Shown here: positions 7,309 through 14,276 of the stretch, piece by piece | How positions within the stretch are numbered: the first letter of the stretch is position 1 | How the letters are laid out: each line of letters opens with the position of its first letter | NCBI GenBank assembly: GCA_945874115.1 | Contig: CAMCFD010000023.1 | Coordinates: forward strand, 1 to 18,993 | DNA: 18,993 nucleotides | Source: Rickettsia typhi | Lineage (GTDB): Bacteria; Pseudomonadota; Alphaproteobacteria; Rickettsiales; UBA1997 | Direction: 5' to 3' | Program-made: the position numbers and the translations under genes | Notes under the pieces: model-generated | Databases searched by the model: none | What the model was told of the DNA's origin: nothing | What the model saw: only the letters and a program-made list of their open reading frames with translations

Positions 7309-9405
7309 TTAAATGGCGCGCAAATCTTCTGCTGCAGAAGCGGATTGTTGTCTTTCAGCGGCCGCCGCCACTGCGTCTGAAGGCGACGCCCCAGGCCCTT
7401 CTTCAAGTGACTTGACAATTAAAGCTTTAACCTTTGTGGCAATCTCATTATTTTGCTTGATTTCTAGTCCTTTCCACATTGTATTGAGAGTTTCCATATC
7501 CTCATTTATTAGCCTTGTATACATTTCCATAAATGGCGCCCGATCTTCTTCTGCAAGCTCTGAAATTATCTCTCTCAAATCATCATCCCTTTCACCACCC
7601 TCTTCTATCATCTTTGAATTCATAATATTCCCCAAAAATTCCTTTTGTTTTTGGTGAGATTTTATAACTTCAGCCACTTCCGCTGAAAATACAATTCCTG
7701 CACGAGGATCGTTGCATAATATGTCTATTCTGCTCTCAATCTTTTCTTTTATAGCCTCTAAAACTAGCTTGAAGGCTGCTTCAATTTTTTCTTCCGTTAA
7801 CCAACTTTCAATTGCGCCTTCATAAGCAATTTCTCCAGATATTCCTAAAAAAGGTTGAGTGATTCCGCTTGCGACAAGTCTTCTGCAAACCTCTCTGCTT
7901 AAAGCATTTGCGGCTTCAACTTCTACTTCAGAACCAATTTTTTGATCTTTTGGCAGAGATGAAATATAATATTCAATCACTCTAATGAATCGTAAATGAT
8001 CCGCCGCCCTAAGTTTCTCTTCCATCGTGCCAGCTTGGATAATCGCCAGACAAGCGTATGTTTGCGACAATCCTGATTCTGGCTGATTGACGCAGTCTTG
8101 TAGAAAATAACCCGCTATTTCATTCGCCCATTTTAGGTGATTGGGATTTTCTGTAAAAGCTCTTATTAACGGCAACGATCTCTCGCAAACACTTGCTATT
8201 CCTCCGCGCTCTTCTAAATCCTCAGTTAAGAGGCGAAATAATAAATCTTCAATGTTCTCAAGATTTGGTAGAGAAGGGTTTTCTGTTCGACATCTTTCAA
8301 CAGCCCTTTTTAATTCTTGCAATAGCTCTCTTGCTTGCGGCTGGGTGAAAAGGATTCGGGCTTCATGGTTATTTCTGGTGATGTTTGCTATTGCTGTATA
8401 AATCCATCTTCTGGCCCAATCCTCTTCAGCTGCATTCGACATATTGACTAAGGCTTCTGCCGCTTGTGGCGTTGCAAAAAGAGCTTGAGTTTCTTGGTTG
8501 TCGTGGGTGATGGATTCTATTGCAAGCGCAACACTTTCTCTGGCAAAATCATTTGTGGCTTCATTTGCCATTTTGATTAAAGCTGCTGCTGCTTGTGGTG
8601 TTGCGAAAAGAGTTTGTGCTTCGGGATTGTTGTGCGTGATGTGTGCTAGTGCTGTCGCAATAGATACTCTTGCATAATCATCTTCAGTTTCATTCGCCAT
8701 TTTGATTAAGGTCGCTGCTAATTGCGGTGTTGCGAAAAGATTTTGTGCTTCGGGATTATTGTAGGTAATATTTGATATTACTACCGAAATACTCTCTCTC
8801 GCATAATCATTTGTGGCTTCATTCGCCATTTTGATTAAGGCCCCCGCCGCTTGTGGCGTTACAAAAAGAGCTTGTACTGCGGGATTATCGCGTGTGATGT
8901 ATGCTGTTACTCTCGAAATATGTCTTCTTTCATAATCACCTTCCGCCACATTCGCCATTTTAATTAAGGCTTCTGACGCTTGTGGTGTTGCGAAAACATT
9001 TTGAGCTGCGGGATTATTGTGGGTAATATTGTCTATTGCAAGCGCAATAGTTCCTCTTACATGATAATCTTCAGCTTCATTCGCCATTTTTATTAAGGCC
9101 TCTGCTACTTGTGGTGTTGCAAAAACATTTTGTGCTGTGGGATTATTGATGGTAATATTTGATATTACTCCCGAAATAAGTTCTCTTTCATAATCACCTT
9201 CAGACACATTCGCCCTATCGACTAATCCTTTTTTTATCAAAGCCAAGACCGATCTATTTTTAAGAAAAATTTCTTGAGATGGGTTATCTTGGATAAAAGC
9301 AACTATTTCTAGCGCAACCTTTTCCCTCGTCCTCTCGTTTTCCGCGGCATTTACCATTGCTATCAAATCTTCTGGCGTTCTTCTTCTTGAAAGTGAATTT
9401 CCCAT
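7309..9405 (-). CDS. Large armadillo/HEAT-like repeat protein with MGNSLS N-terminus
   Basis: This 698-residue protein has no signal peptide or membrane segment. Residues 87-344 are six tandem units of exactly 43 residues, each like NNPxAQxxFATPQxAxALIK followed by MANE and an R-rich helix ending in IT. Degenerate units flank them (40-86 and 345-385), and the rest (390-665) is helical with an Ala/Ser-rich tail. The unit length and three-helix pattern fit armadillo-type repeats, used for protein binding. The N-terminus MGNSLSRRR fits the eukaryotic N-myristoylation consensus (Gly2, Ser6) followed by basic residues, as in some bacterial effectors delivered into host cells. An effector role is inference. 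It stands alone, with a TATAAT box (9422-9417) 11 bases before the start and no Shine-Dalgarno site. Unequal crossing-over between repeats probably shaped it. Confidence 0.75.
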   Translation of the reverse strand: MGNSLSRRRTPEDLIAMVNAAENERTREKVALEIVAFIQDNPSQEIFLKNRSVLALIKKGLVDRANVSEGDYERELISGVISNITINNPTAQNVFATPQVAEALIKMANEAEDYHVRGTIALAIDNITHNNPAAQNVFATPQASEALIKMANVAEGDYERRHISRVTAYITRDNPAVQALFVTPQAAGALIKMANEATNDYARESISVVISNITYNNPEAQNLFATPQLAATLIKMANETEDDYARVSIATALAHITHNNPEAQTLFATPQAAAALIKMANEATNDFARESVALAIESITHDNQETQALFATPQAAEALVNMSNAAEEDWARRWIYTAIANITRNNHEARILFTQPQARELLQELKRAVERCRTENPSLPNLENIEDLLFRLLTEDLEERGGIASVCERSLPLIRAFTENPNHLKWANEIAGYFLQDCVNQPESGLSQTYACLAIIQAGTMEEKLRAADHLRFIRVIEYYISSLPKDQKIGSEVEVEAANALSREVCRRLVASGITQPFLGISGEIAYEGAIESWLTEEKIEAAFKLVLEAIKEKIESRIDILCNDPRAGIVFSAEVAEVIKSHQKQKEFLGNIMNSKMIEEGGERDDDLREIISELAEEDRAPFMEMYTRLINEDMETLNTMWKGLEIKQNNEIATKVKALIVKSLEEGPGASPSDAVAAAAERQQSASAAEDLRAI
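8374..9147 (-). repeat. Six in-frame 129-bp tandem repeats within the ARM gene
   Basis: Units begin at residues 87, 130, 173, 216, 259 and 302, a constant 43-codon step. The DNA is also similar between units: variants of a phrase meaning FATPQAA-ALIKMANEA recur each 129 bases. Divergence between units is moderate, so expansion is not very recent. Confidence 0.85.
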
Positions 9406-9416
9406 AAGTATTTTAA

Positions 9417-9446
9417 ATTATAGTTTTTTATCTCGCTAGAAAACTA
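9417..9446 (-). promoter_or_regulatory. Promoter-like TATAAT and inverted repeat before the ARM gene
   Basis: On the reverse strand TATAAT (9422 to 9417) is 11 bases from the ATG at 9405. Just upstream, TAGTTTT (9421-9427) and AAAACTA (9440-9446) form a perfect 7-bp stem whose loop holds most of the second 14-bp direct repeat. The arrangement of stem, overlapping TATAAT, then ATG resembles the three leader repeats. No good -35 box is seen. Confidence 0.4.
9424..9437. repeat. 14-bp direct repeat, right copy (TTTTTTATCTCGCT)
   Basis: It is identical to 7271-7284, at the other side of the ARM-repeat gene. Here it lies in the upstream inverted repeat. Confidence 0.4.
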
Positions 9447-9808
9447 TGACAAGATAAGAATTAAAAAGCAAGGTTAGGCGGATTTTCTATAGTGTTTTTC
9501 ACACAAATTATATTAAGTTAGGTTTAAATAAAATATAAATTCGTCGTCGTTAATCCGTTAACTTAGTAGTTTATGTTTGATTAATTTGTTGCGACTTTAT
9601 GATGTGTATATCCGTCTCAAAAGCAGCGCCCTTGCTTGATAAGCCAACTTTTTAATTATTATATTACGGTTTTTGATCCCGAAACTCTCACAAGAATAAT
9701 CACCTCGCAGTCTTTCGAAATTCAGCTTAACTAACGTATTGCCGCCTCCGAGCCTCAATACAAAATTCTGCACCAATCGAACCCCGACAGTCGACCCACA
9801 TAACCCAC
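9447..9808. other. Intergenic spacer of 362 bp with a GC-rich hairpin
   Basis: I see no convincing gene. The right part is C-rich and G-poor on the given strand, unlike flanking DNA. A reverse-strand frame crosses about 9600-9795 without a stop and includes LRLGGGNTLVKLNFERL, but no start, ribosome site or family is evident. A hairpin at 9736-9761 is shared with 12200-12225, so this is probably dispersed-repeat or eroded sequence. Confidence 0.4.
9736..9761. repeat. Short hairpin repeat, left copy
   Basis: GTATTG (9736-9741) pairs with CAATAC (9756-9761) around the 14-base loop CCGCCTCCGAGCCT. The copy at 12200-12225 has an almost identical loop (12 of 14) with a changed but still perfect stem. 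Confidence 0.5.
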
Positions 9809-9942
9809 CCCAATTCTCTTTACAATTAAATTATTTCATTGAAAATAAATAATCAAAAAACAAACAAAGCCATGATAAGAAAAATCCTAAATTTTCTAAT
9901 GTCAATAAAAAGCCACCTAGACGGAGATTTTGCCTATAAAAA
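9809..9942 (+). repeat. Long direct repeat, left copy (ybdD 5' region)
   Basis: 134 bases match 12580-12713 with a single difference (position 9870 C, 12641 A). The repeat covers the upstream region and first 24 codons of a YbdD/YjiX-family gene. Beyond 9942 identity falls abruptly to about 76%. Confidence 0.95.
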
Positions 9943-9976
9943 TTATTTAAAACATCATTTAAAAAACCATCACTAA
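9872..9976 (+). pseudogene. Truncated YbdD/YjiX-family gene
   Basis: A 34-residue frame starts MIRKILNFLMSIK and ends YLKHHLKNHH before TAA at 9974-9976. It equals the first half of the intact copy at 12643-12825 and lacks the conserved second half and the RCC end. In the diverged part (9943-9971), six of seven base differences are synonymous in the ybdD frame, so this end once evolved as coding sequence and is not a mere copy of the right gene. Its last bases overlap, antisense, the 3' end of the siderophore receptor gene. Confidence 0.75.
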
Positions 9977-12079
9977 CGACATCTTAAGCGCACGCACAGA
10001 GCCGGGTTGAAGATTATTGTTGTTATGAGCGGTTTGAATATATCCGCGGTCAAACAAGTTTTCAACATTCACCTGAACGCGATAAGTTGGGTTAATTTTA
10101 TAATAAGCCGCCGCGTCAAATCTGGTGAAACCCTTGATTCTGACCGTGTTATCAACAGCCGCATATTGGTCCGACTGGCTTATAGAGCCAAGCGCCAAAG
10201 CCCATTTGTCAGTGAAGTCATATTTATTCCACAACGAGAAAGTGTTGCGTGGAACCAAGCCAACTCTTTTGCCCGCAGCCGCAGCAGAACTTGTCGAGGT
10301 AATCACTGCATCTTGATGCGCATATCCCGCAATAACTTGCCACTTATCGGTTATTTTTCCAGACGCCGCAAGCTCAATTCCCTTGGTGCGAGATTCGCCC
10401 GTCAAAACAAAGAACCCAGCATTGTTGGGGTCATTGGCTCTGGTGTTGGTTCTGTCAAGCTGATAAATTGCCGCAGACAAATTAAGTCGCGGATTCACAT
10501 CCCACTTCGCGCCAACTTCATAATTTTGCAATTCTTCAGGCTTCAAAGTTTCGCTTGACGCGCTCAAACTGTTGAATTGGTCGCCCGCACTTGGCAAATA
10601 TGAAACGCTATAACTTGTATAAAGCGAAACCGAATCTTGTGGCTTCAAGACGATTCCTACGCGCGGCGAAATCAAATTGTCAACACGACTAAATTTTTGA
10701 CCATTTCGCTTATTAAGCAACTCAATTTCAAAATTGTCATAACGCACACCACCAGTGATTTGTAGATATTTATTAATCTTGATTTGATCTTGAATATAAG
10801 CCGCCTGAACCCTAACTTTCGAGCTGTTCACATTATCGCTTCCCGCCGTGCGATATGTCACAGAAGTCGAGCTGATCGGATTATTCACCGACAAAGTTTC
10901 TGATGTTGTCGCATTATTAAAAAACCCAGATTTTCTGACAACACTAGAATCTTGCCTAGAAATTTCAGCCCCAAGCAAAGCCTCATGCTCAATTGAACCC
11001 GTATTAAATTTTTGTACCAAATCAGTTTGGTTCGTAAAATTATTGCGTTCTTGCTCGTCATTATAAGCCGCAATATTAAAATTCCCCGCCTGATTTACAG
11101 CGCTTGACGCAAAAGTATTTTGATAAAATTTCGAAGTTCGCGTATAGCGAGTATAGTTTCTCAACTGCAATTTCGAATTAAATTTGTGACCAATTTCTGC
11201 ATATCCAGAATTAACTTCTGCATCAACTTCATTTTCATTTGGATTTCCAAAAAATGAATTTGACGGATCAATTTTATAAGCCGCGCCATTAAAAGAAGGA
11301 ATTCCGCGGTCATTAACGCGCTTATCTTTAAAATGCTCATAGCCAACTTTAACATTGGTGGCCTTGCTCAATTTCAGCGTCGCCGTAGGATTAAACCCAT
11401 ATCGCTCAAGATCACCATATTTGCGGAAAGTTCCCGATTTTTCATAAACAGTGTTGAATCGAAGCGACAATTTATCATTAACTTTATCGCCAAAATCGGC
11501 TTCAATTCTTCTGTTGTTAAATGATCCACCAGTTGCCACAATTTTTTGCCTTCTTTCATCATCAGCAAATTTCGAAACGCGATTAACCACGCCCCCGCTT
11601 CCTCCGCGACCAAAAGCCATTGCGTTTGGACCTTTCAAAAATTCAACGCGGTCAATGTTATAAAAATCACGATAATATTGCACATCATCACGAGCGCCAT
11701 CGATGAAAAAATCAGCAGTCGTCGCATTTCCCCTAATCGTTATTTGGTCGCGATTGCCCTCACCTTGCTGAATATTTACACCCGGAACATATCGAAGCGC
11801 CTCTTCCATATTAGAAATATTTTGATCGCGAATTTGATCTTGCGTCACCACCGAAATTGATTGCGGCACATCAAGCAAAAGCGTTTCGGTTCTTGTCGAA
11901 CTTCTGGTTGACCCAGTTTTATAACCATCAACACCACCTGCTTTTTTAAGCGATTCTCCAACCACAACAACTTCAGGCATAATCTTCGCATCTTTCGCCG
12001 ACAATTCATCCGCAAAGGCCTCTTGTGACAAAATTAAAAAGGCCGCTAAAAAAGAAGCCACACTATTATTCTTCAACAT
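9959..12079 (-). CDS. TonB-dependent siderophore receptor (Fiu/FhuA-like)
   Basis: The 706-residue outer-membrane receptor imports ferric siderophore using TonB energy. Residues 1-23 are a signal peptide (cleavage SQEAFA-DE or nearby), PEVVVVGE (35-42) is a TonB-box-like segment, and the plug (about 65-170) has LDVPQSISVVTQDQIRDQ, LRYVPGV, ITIRGN, FFIDGARDD and RVEFLKGPNAMAFGRGGSGG. A 22-strand barrel follows and the chain ends in Phe (SLVMVF), as outer-membrane proteins require. The N-terminal wording is nearest to catecholate receptors such as Fiu, but the substrate cannot be fixed. No N-terminal transmembrane-signalling domain is present. A palindromic Fur operator lies 180-246 bases upstream. 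The gene is bracketed by duplicated ybdD sequence and its last six codons overlap the truncated copy. Confidence 0.95.
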   Translation of the reverse strand: MLKNNSVASFLAAFLILSQEAFADELSAKDAKIMPEVVVVGESLKKAGGVDGYKTGSTRSSTRTETLLLDVPQSISVVTQDQIRDQNISNMEEALRYVPGVNIQQGEGNRDQITIRGNATTADFFIDGARDDVQYYRDFYNIDRVEFLKGPNAMAFGRGGSGGVVNRVSKFADDERRQKIVATGGSFNNRRIEADFGDKVNDKLSLRFNTVYEKSGTFRKYGDLERYGFNPTATLKLSKATNVKVGYEHFKDKRVNDRGIPSFNGAAYKIDPSNSFFGNPNENEVDAEVNSGYAEIGHKFNSKLQLRNYTRYTRTSKFYQNTFASSAVNQAGNFNIAAYNDEQERNNFTNQTDLVQKFNTGSIEHEALLGAEISRQDSSVVRKSGFFNNATTSETLSVNNPISSTSVTYRTAGSDNVNSSKVRVQAAYIQDQIKINKYLQITGGVRYDNFEIELLNKRNGQKFSRVDNLISPRVGIVLKPQDSVSLYTSYSVSYLPSAGDQFNSLSASSETLKPEELQNYEVGAKWDVNPRLNLSAAIYQLDRTNTRANDPNNAGFFVLTGESRTKGIELAASGKITDKWQVIAGYAHQDAVITSTSSAAAAGKRVGLVPRNTFSLWNKYDFTDKWALALGSISQSDQYAAVDNTVRIKGFTRFDAAAYYKINPTYRVQVNVENLFDRGYIQTAHNNNNLQPGSVRALKMSLVMVF

Positions 12080-12258
12080 TTTCTTTTGGTTTTAAAGTTA
12101 ATATTTTTTTATATATTTCTATAAATTATTCACTTTTAAGATTTTAACCATCTTGCGCTGTCGCTACAAAATTAAAAATGAATAGTTTAAAATACCCCAT
12201 CATTGCCGCCTTCGAGCCACAATGAAGTCCTGCGTATTTTTCTACAAAAGCGAAATCA
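12080..12258 (-). other. Long 5' leader region of the siderophore receptor
   Basis: This 179-bp stretch lies between the receptor start and the Fur operator. If transcription starts at or upstream of the operator, it is an untranslated leader. Only a weak AAAGA-like ribosome site precedes the ATG. It contains the second short hairpin repeat (12200-12225). No other gene is seen. Confidence 0.4.
12200..12225. repeat. Short hairpin repeat, right copy
   Basis: TCATTG (12200-12205) pairs with CAATGA (12220-12225) around CCGCCTTCGAGCCA. Compared with 9736-9761, both outer base pairs of the stem differ and pairing is preserved. Confidence 0.5.
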
Positions 12259-12325
12259 AATGATAATTATTATCATTGAAAAATAACTTGCAAGAGTTAT
12301 TTTGATAATAATTATCATTATCATT
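12259..12325 (-). promoter_or_regulatory. Large palindromic Fur operator
   Basis: AATGATAATTATTATC (12259-12274) is the exact reverse complement of GATAATAATTATCATT (12304-12319). Between them AAAATAACT (12280-12288) and AGTTATTTT (12295-12303) also pair, with TGCAAG at the centre. GATAAT hexamers repeated in this way are the hallmark of Fur boxes, and a further ATCATT extends the right half. Binding of iron-loaded Fur here would repress the receptor gene. A TTGCAA at the centre could be a -35 element for either direction. Confidence 0.85.
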
Positions 12326-12579
12326 AAATTTTAGAAATTTTTATTCGTATTATACCACTTCCAACATCATTAACAGGCTTTCAGCCAACTCTTTTGCCGA
12401 TCGCAACCTCCGGCCACCCCCAAGCCGTAATCCAATCTGCCCCATCTCAAGATGAAATTTACATCCAATCCACATATTCCGCAATCAATTCACACGCCTA
12501 ACATATCCACAATCGACCAACATAAATTATACCAAAATATAAATTTATACTCCAATTTAGCTACGTTTTTTTGGTATCA
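12326..12579. other. Intergenic spacer, C-rich, with reverse-strand promoter-like boxes
   Basis: I see no firm gene. Two reverse-strand extended -10 boxes TGGTATAAT occur at 12357-12349 and 12534-12526; the second has TTGGAG 18 bases upstream. The first could drive the receptor through the Fur operator. Between them the reverse strand is G-rich and contains short frames only (41 residues at most). A small RNA is possible but no terminator is evident. Confidence 0.35.
12349..12357 (-). promoter_or_regulatory. Extended -10 box upstream of the Fur operator
   Basis: The reverse strand reads TGGTATAAT, a match to the extended -10 form TGnTATAAT. Transcription would start near 12342 and pass into the Fur operator, so bound Fur would block it. 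No strong -35 is seen, which extended -10 promoters tolerate. Confidence 0.4.
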
Positions 12580-12713
12580 CCCAATTCTCTTTACAATTAA
12601 ATTATTTCATTGAAAATAAATAATCAAAAAACAAACAAAGACATGATAAGAAAAATCCTAAATTTTCTAATGTCAATAAAAAGCCACCTAGACGGAGATT
12701 TTGCCTATAAAAA
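12580..12713 (+). repeat. Long direct repeat, right copy (ybdD 5' region)
   Basis: It matches 9809-9942 at 133 of 134 bases and runs into the intact ybdD-like gene. The two copies lie 2771 bases apart and enclose the siderophore receptor and its operator. Confidence 0.95.
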
Positions 12714-12825
12714 CTATCTAAATCATCACCTTAAAAATCATCCAAATGAAGAAGCTCTTGACAAAAAGTCATTTATCTTAGTTAGGCAAAAAGAAAAATG
12801 GAATAAAATCAACCGATGCTGTTAA
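12643..12825 (+). CDS. YbdD/YjiX-family small protein
   Basis: The 60-residue product matches the YbdD/YjiX (DUF466) family: DFAYKNYLNHHLKNHPNEE corresponds to the DYDNYVEHMRVNHPD region of E. coli YbdD, and the chain ends in the family's Arg-Cys-Cys (NRCC). In E. coli these proteins are encoded next to the pyruvate/peptide transporters CstA and BtsT; no such transporter is in this window, so the gene appears orphaned here. I chose the ATG at 12643 over an in-frame ATT at 12610 because family members start close to the first helix. A truncated second copy lies at 9872-9976. Confidence 0.75.
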   Translation: MIRKILNFLMSIKSHLDGDFAYKNYLNHHLKNHPNEEALDKKSFILVRQKEKWNKINRCC

Positions 12826-12902
12826 TTCGCGAAGAATAAAAACAAAGCAACTTCAAGACAAATCCGTTCACGACCGCAAAGAAAAACCAAATTTTGAAAC
12901 AA

Positions 12903-12938
12903 AAAAAAGGGAGACAATTTTCATCATCTCCCTTTTTT
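12903..12938. terminator. Bidirectional intrinsic terminator
   Basis: AAAAAAGGGAGA (12903-12914) pairs perfectly with TCTCCCTTTTTT (12927-12938) across a 12-base loop. T runs are present on both strands, so it can end the ybdD-like transcript from the left and the TAXI gene from the right. Confidence 0.9.
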
Positions 12939-12963
12939 AAAACCTATTTTTAAGTCAAGAATC

Positions 12964-13929
12964 TTATTCTTTCAAAAGCTTGTTTTCTCTAAAATATTTC
13001 AAAGCACCAGCATGAATTGGAATATCTCCATTTTTCGTCATATCTTCTTTTTTCAATGAAGCAAAAACCGGATGTAAAGTTTTGAAGTTGTCGAAGTTTT
13101 CAAACACCGATTTTGTCATGTTATAAACAACATCTGGGTTAACTTTTTCTGAAGTTACTACAACCGCTCTAACACCAAACGTATCGATGTTTTTAGGGTT
13201 TCTAGGATACATTCCACCAGGAATAATAGCTTTCACATAGAAAGAATTTTGTTTCACTAAATTGTCGATTGTTTCTTTGTCGATGCTTAAAATTCTAACG
13301 CGGCAAGTTTGAGTTGCCTCTTGTAAAACACCGTTCGGATTTCCTGACATATAAATCATAACGTCAATTTTTCCTTCGCACAAAGCTTTTGGTTGTTCGG
13401 ACGGAGGAAGATGAGTAATTTCTGAGAAAGTTTCTTTTGTCCAACCCTTGTTTGCTGTCAACATTTCCATTGTCGCATACATTCCAGAACCTTGAACACC
13501 GAAGTTTACTCTTTTTCCAACTAAATCATCAAGAGTTCTGATTTTTGATTTTTCAGGAACGGCGATCGCAAAAGTTTCTGTATATAAAGAGAAAACTGAG
13601 CGCAATTCTTTGAATGGTTTTTGGTCAGCGAAGAAGCCAGTTCCGTTGAAAGCGTGATATTCCCAATCAGATTGAACGATTGCAAATTCTAGGCCGTCGC
13701 TGCGAATTGCATTTAAATTCGAAACCGATCCGCCAGTAGACTCAACCGAGCAGCGAATTCCGTGCTCTTTTCTACCGCGATTCAAAAGGCGACAAATCGC
13801 ACCTCCAGCAGGATAATAGACTCCAGTAATTGCACCGGTGCCAACAGAAACATATTTTGTCGCTGCAAATGATTCAGCTGTGGTGGAAGCTATTGCGACA
13901 AATGACAATATAGATATAATTTTTTTCAT
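12964..13929 (-). CDS. TAXI-family TRAP-type solute-binding protein
   Basis: The 321-residue periplasmic protein has a signal peptide (MKKIISILSFVAIASTTAESFA). TAXI-family signatures follow: VGTGAITGVYYPAGGAIC (29-46) and STGGSVSNLNAIRSDGLEFA (64-83). TAXI proteins deliver small organic anions (glutamate or related acids in studied cases) to fused TRAP membrane subunits. No TRAP permease is present here, and the divergent neighbour is an unrelated dicarboxylate symporter, so its partner must be elsewhere. An in-frame TTG five codons upstream (13944) is possible, but the ATG at 13929 gives a standard signal peptide. The gene ends at the bidirectional hairpin at 12903-12938. Confidence 0.9.
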   Translation of the reverse strand: MKKIISILSFVAIASTTAESFAATKYVSVGTGAITGVYYPAGGAICRLLNRGRKEHGIRCSVESTGGSVSNLNAIRSDGLEFAIVQSDWEYHAFNGTGFFADQKPFKELRSVFSLYTETFAIAVPEKSKIRTLDDLVGKRVNFGVQGSGMYATMEMLTANKGWTKETFSEITHLPPSEQPKALCEGKIDVMIYMSGNPNGVLQEATQTCRVRILSIDKETIDNLVKQNSFYVKAIIPGGMYPRNPKNIDTFGVRAVVVTSEKVNPDVVYNMTKSVFENFDNFKTLHPVFASLKKEDMTKNGDIPIHAGALKYFRENKLLKE

Positions 13930-14204
13930 GATCTTTTGAGTCAATTAATTAAATTAAAAAGGGGTTTAATGTAAAACCAATATAATATACAAAAACTAAA
14001 ATGCAAACCATTTTTGTAAAGATAGATCTGATCATCAATTTTTAAAATAAAATTTGCAACTATTTTTTTCAAATCTTTTTGAAATTAACTAATGTATTAA
14101 TGTGTTCTATTTCAATACAAATTTTGAAAAAAAATCAAAAAACCCCTTTCAAAGCTTGACTTTATTATTTCTTGCCTATTATTATCAGATCTTGTTATAA
14201 AAAA

Positions 14205-14233
14205 TTGACATTTTAGTTATAACTTATTATTAT
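14205..14233 (+). promoter_or_regulatory. Sigma-70-type promoter of the symporter gene
   Basis: TTGACA (14205-14210) is a perfect -35; 17 bases on, TATTAT (14228-14233) is a 5-of-6 -10. Start of transcription near 14240 would leave a leader of about 37 bases. Confidence 0.75.
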
Positions 14234-14264
14234 GTTGAAACTGGTGTAGTTAGTAATTAATATA

Positions 14265-14270
14265 AAAGGA
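14265..14270 (+). promoter_or_regulatory. Shine-Dalgarno site AAAGGA
   Basis: AAAGGA ends 6 bases before the ATG at 14277. It is one of only two clear SD sites in this window and fixes the symporter start. Confidence 0.7.
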
Positions 14271-14276
14271 CAAATT

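Larger units (their letters stand above)
13930..14276. other. Divergent promoter region between TAXI and symporter genes
   Basis: This 347-bp A/T-rich region separates divergent genes. On the + side it holds a good promoter (14205-14233) and ribosome site (14265-14270) for the symporter. For the TAXI gene no consensus promoter stands out. No additional gene is seen. Confidence 0.6.

Noticed and set aside
7291..7310. AACCAAA/TTTGGTT inverted repeat at the end of the ARM gene
   Set aside because: It has no T run on the reverse strand after the stem, so I do not call it a terminator for that gene.
8374..9147. Regular 129-bp spacing that might suggest a CRISPR or satellite array
   Set aside because: The units are in frame, protein-coding and diverged; there is no short repeat with unique spacers.
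421..9702. Short similarity TCGCAAGAATAATCG (421-435) to TCACAAGAATAATCA (9688-9702), plus CCGCCTCC words in both spacers
   Set aside because: Only 13 of 15 bases match and spacing differs; too little to claim a repeat family.
9600..9795. Reverse-strand stop-free frame containing LRLGGGNTLVKLNFERL
   Set aside because: No start codon context or known family, and the hairpin part recurs at 12200-12225 in a different frame, which suggests a repeat and not a conserved protein.
9755..9800. Reverse-strand GGGGTTCGATTGG, resembling a tRNA T-loop
   Set aside because: The flanking bases do not form a T-stem and no acceptor or anticodon arm can be built around it.
10007..10558. Open frame of 183 codons on the + strand inside the siderophore receptor gene
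   Set aside because: It is antisense to a well-matched receptor, has no family resemblance and no promoter or ribosome site.
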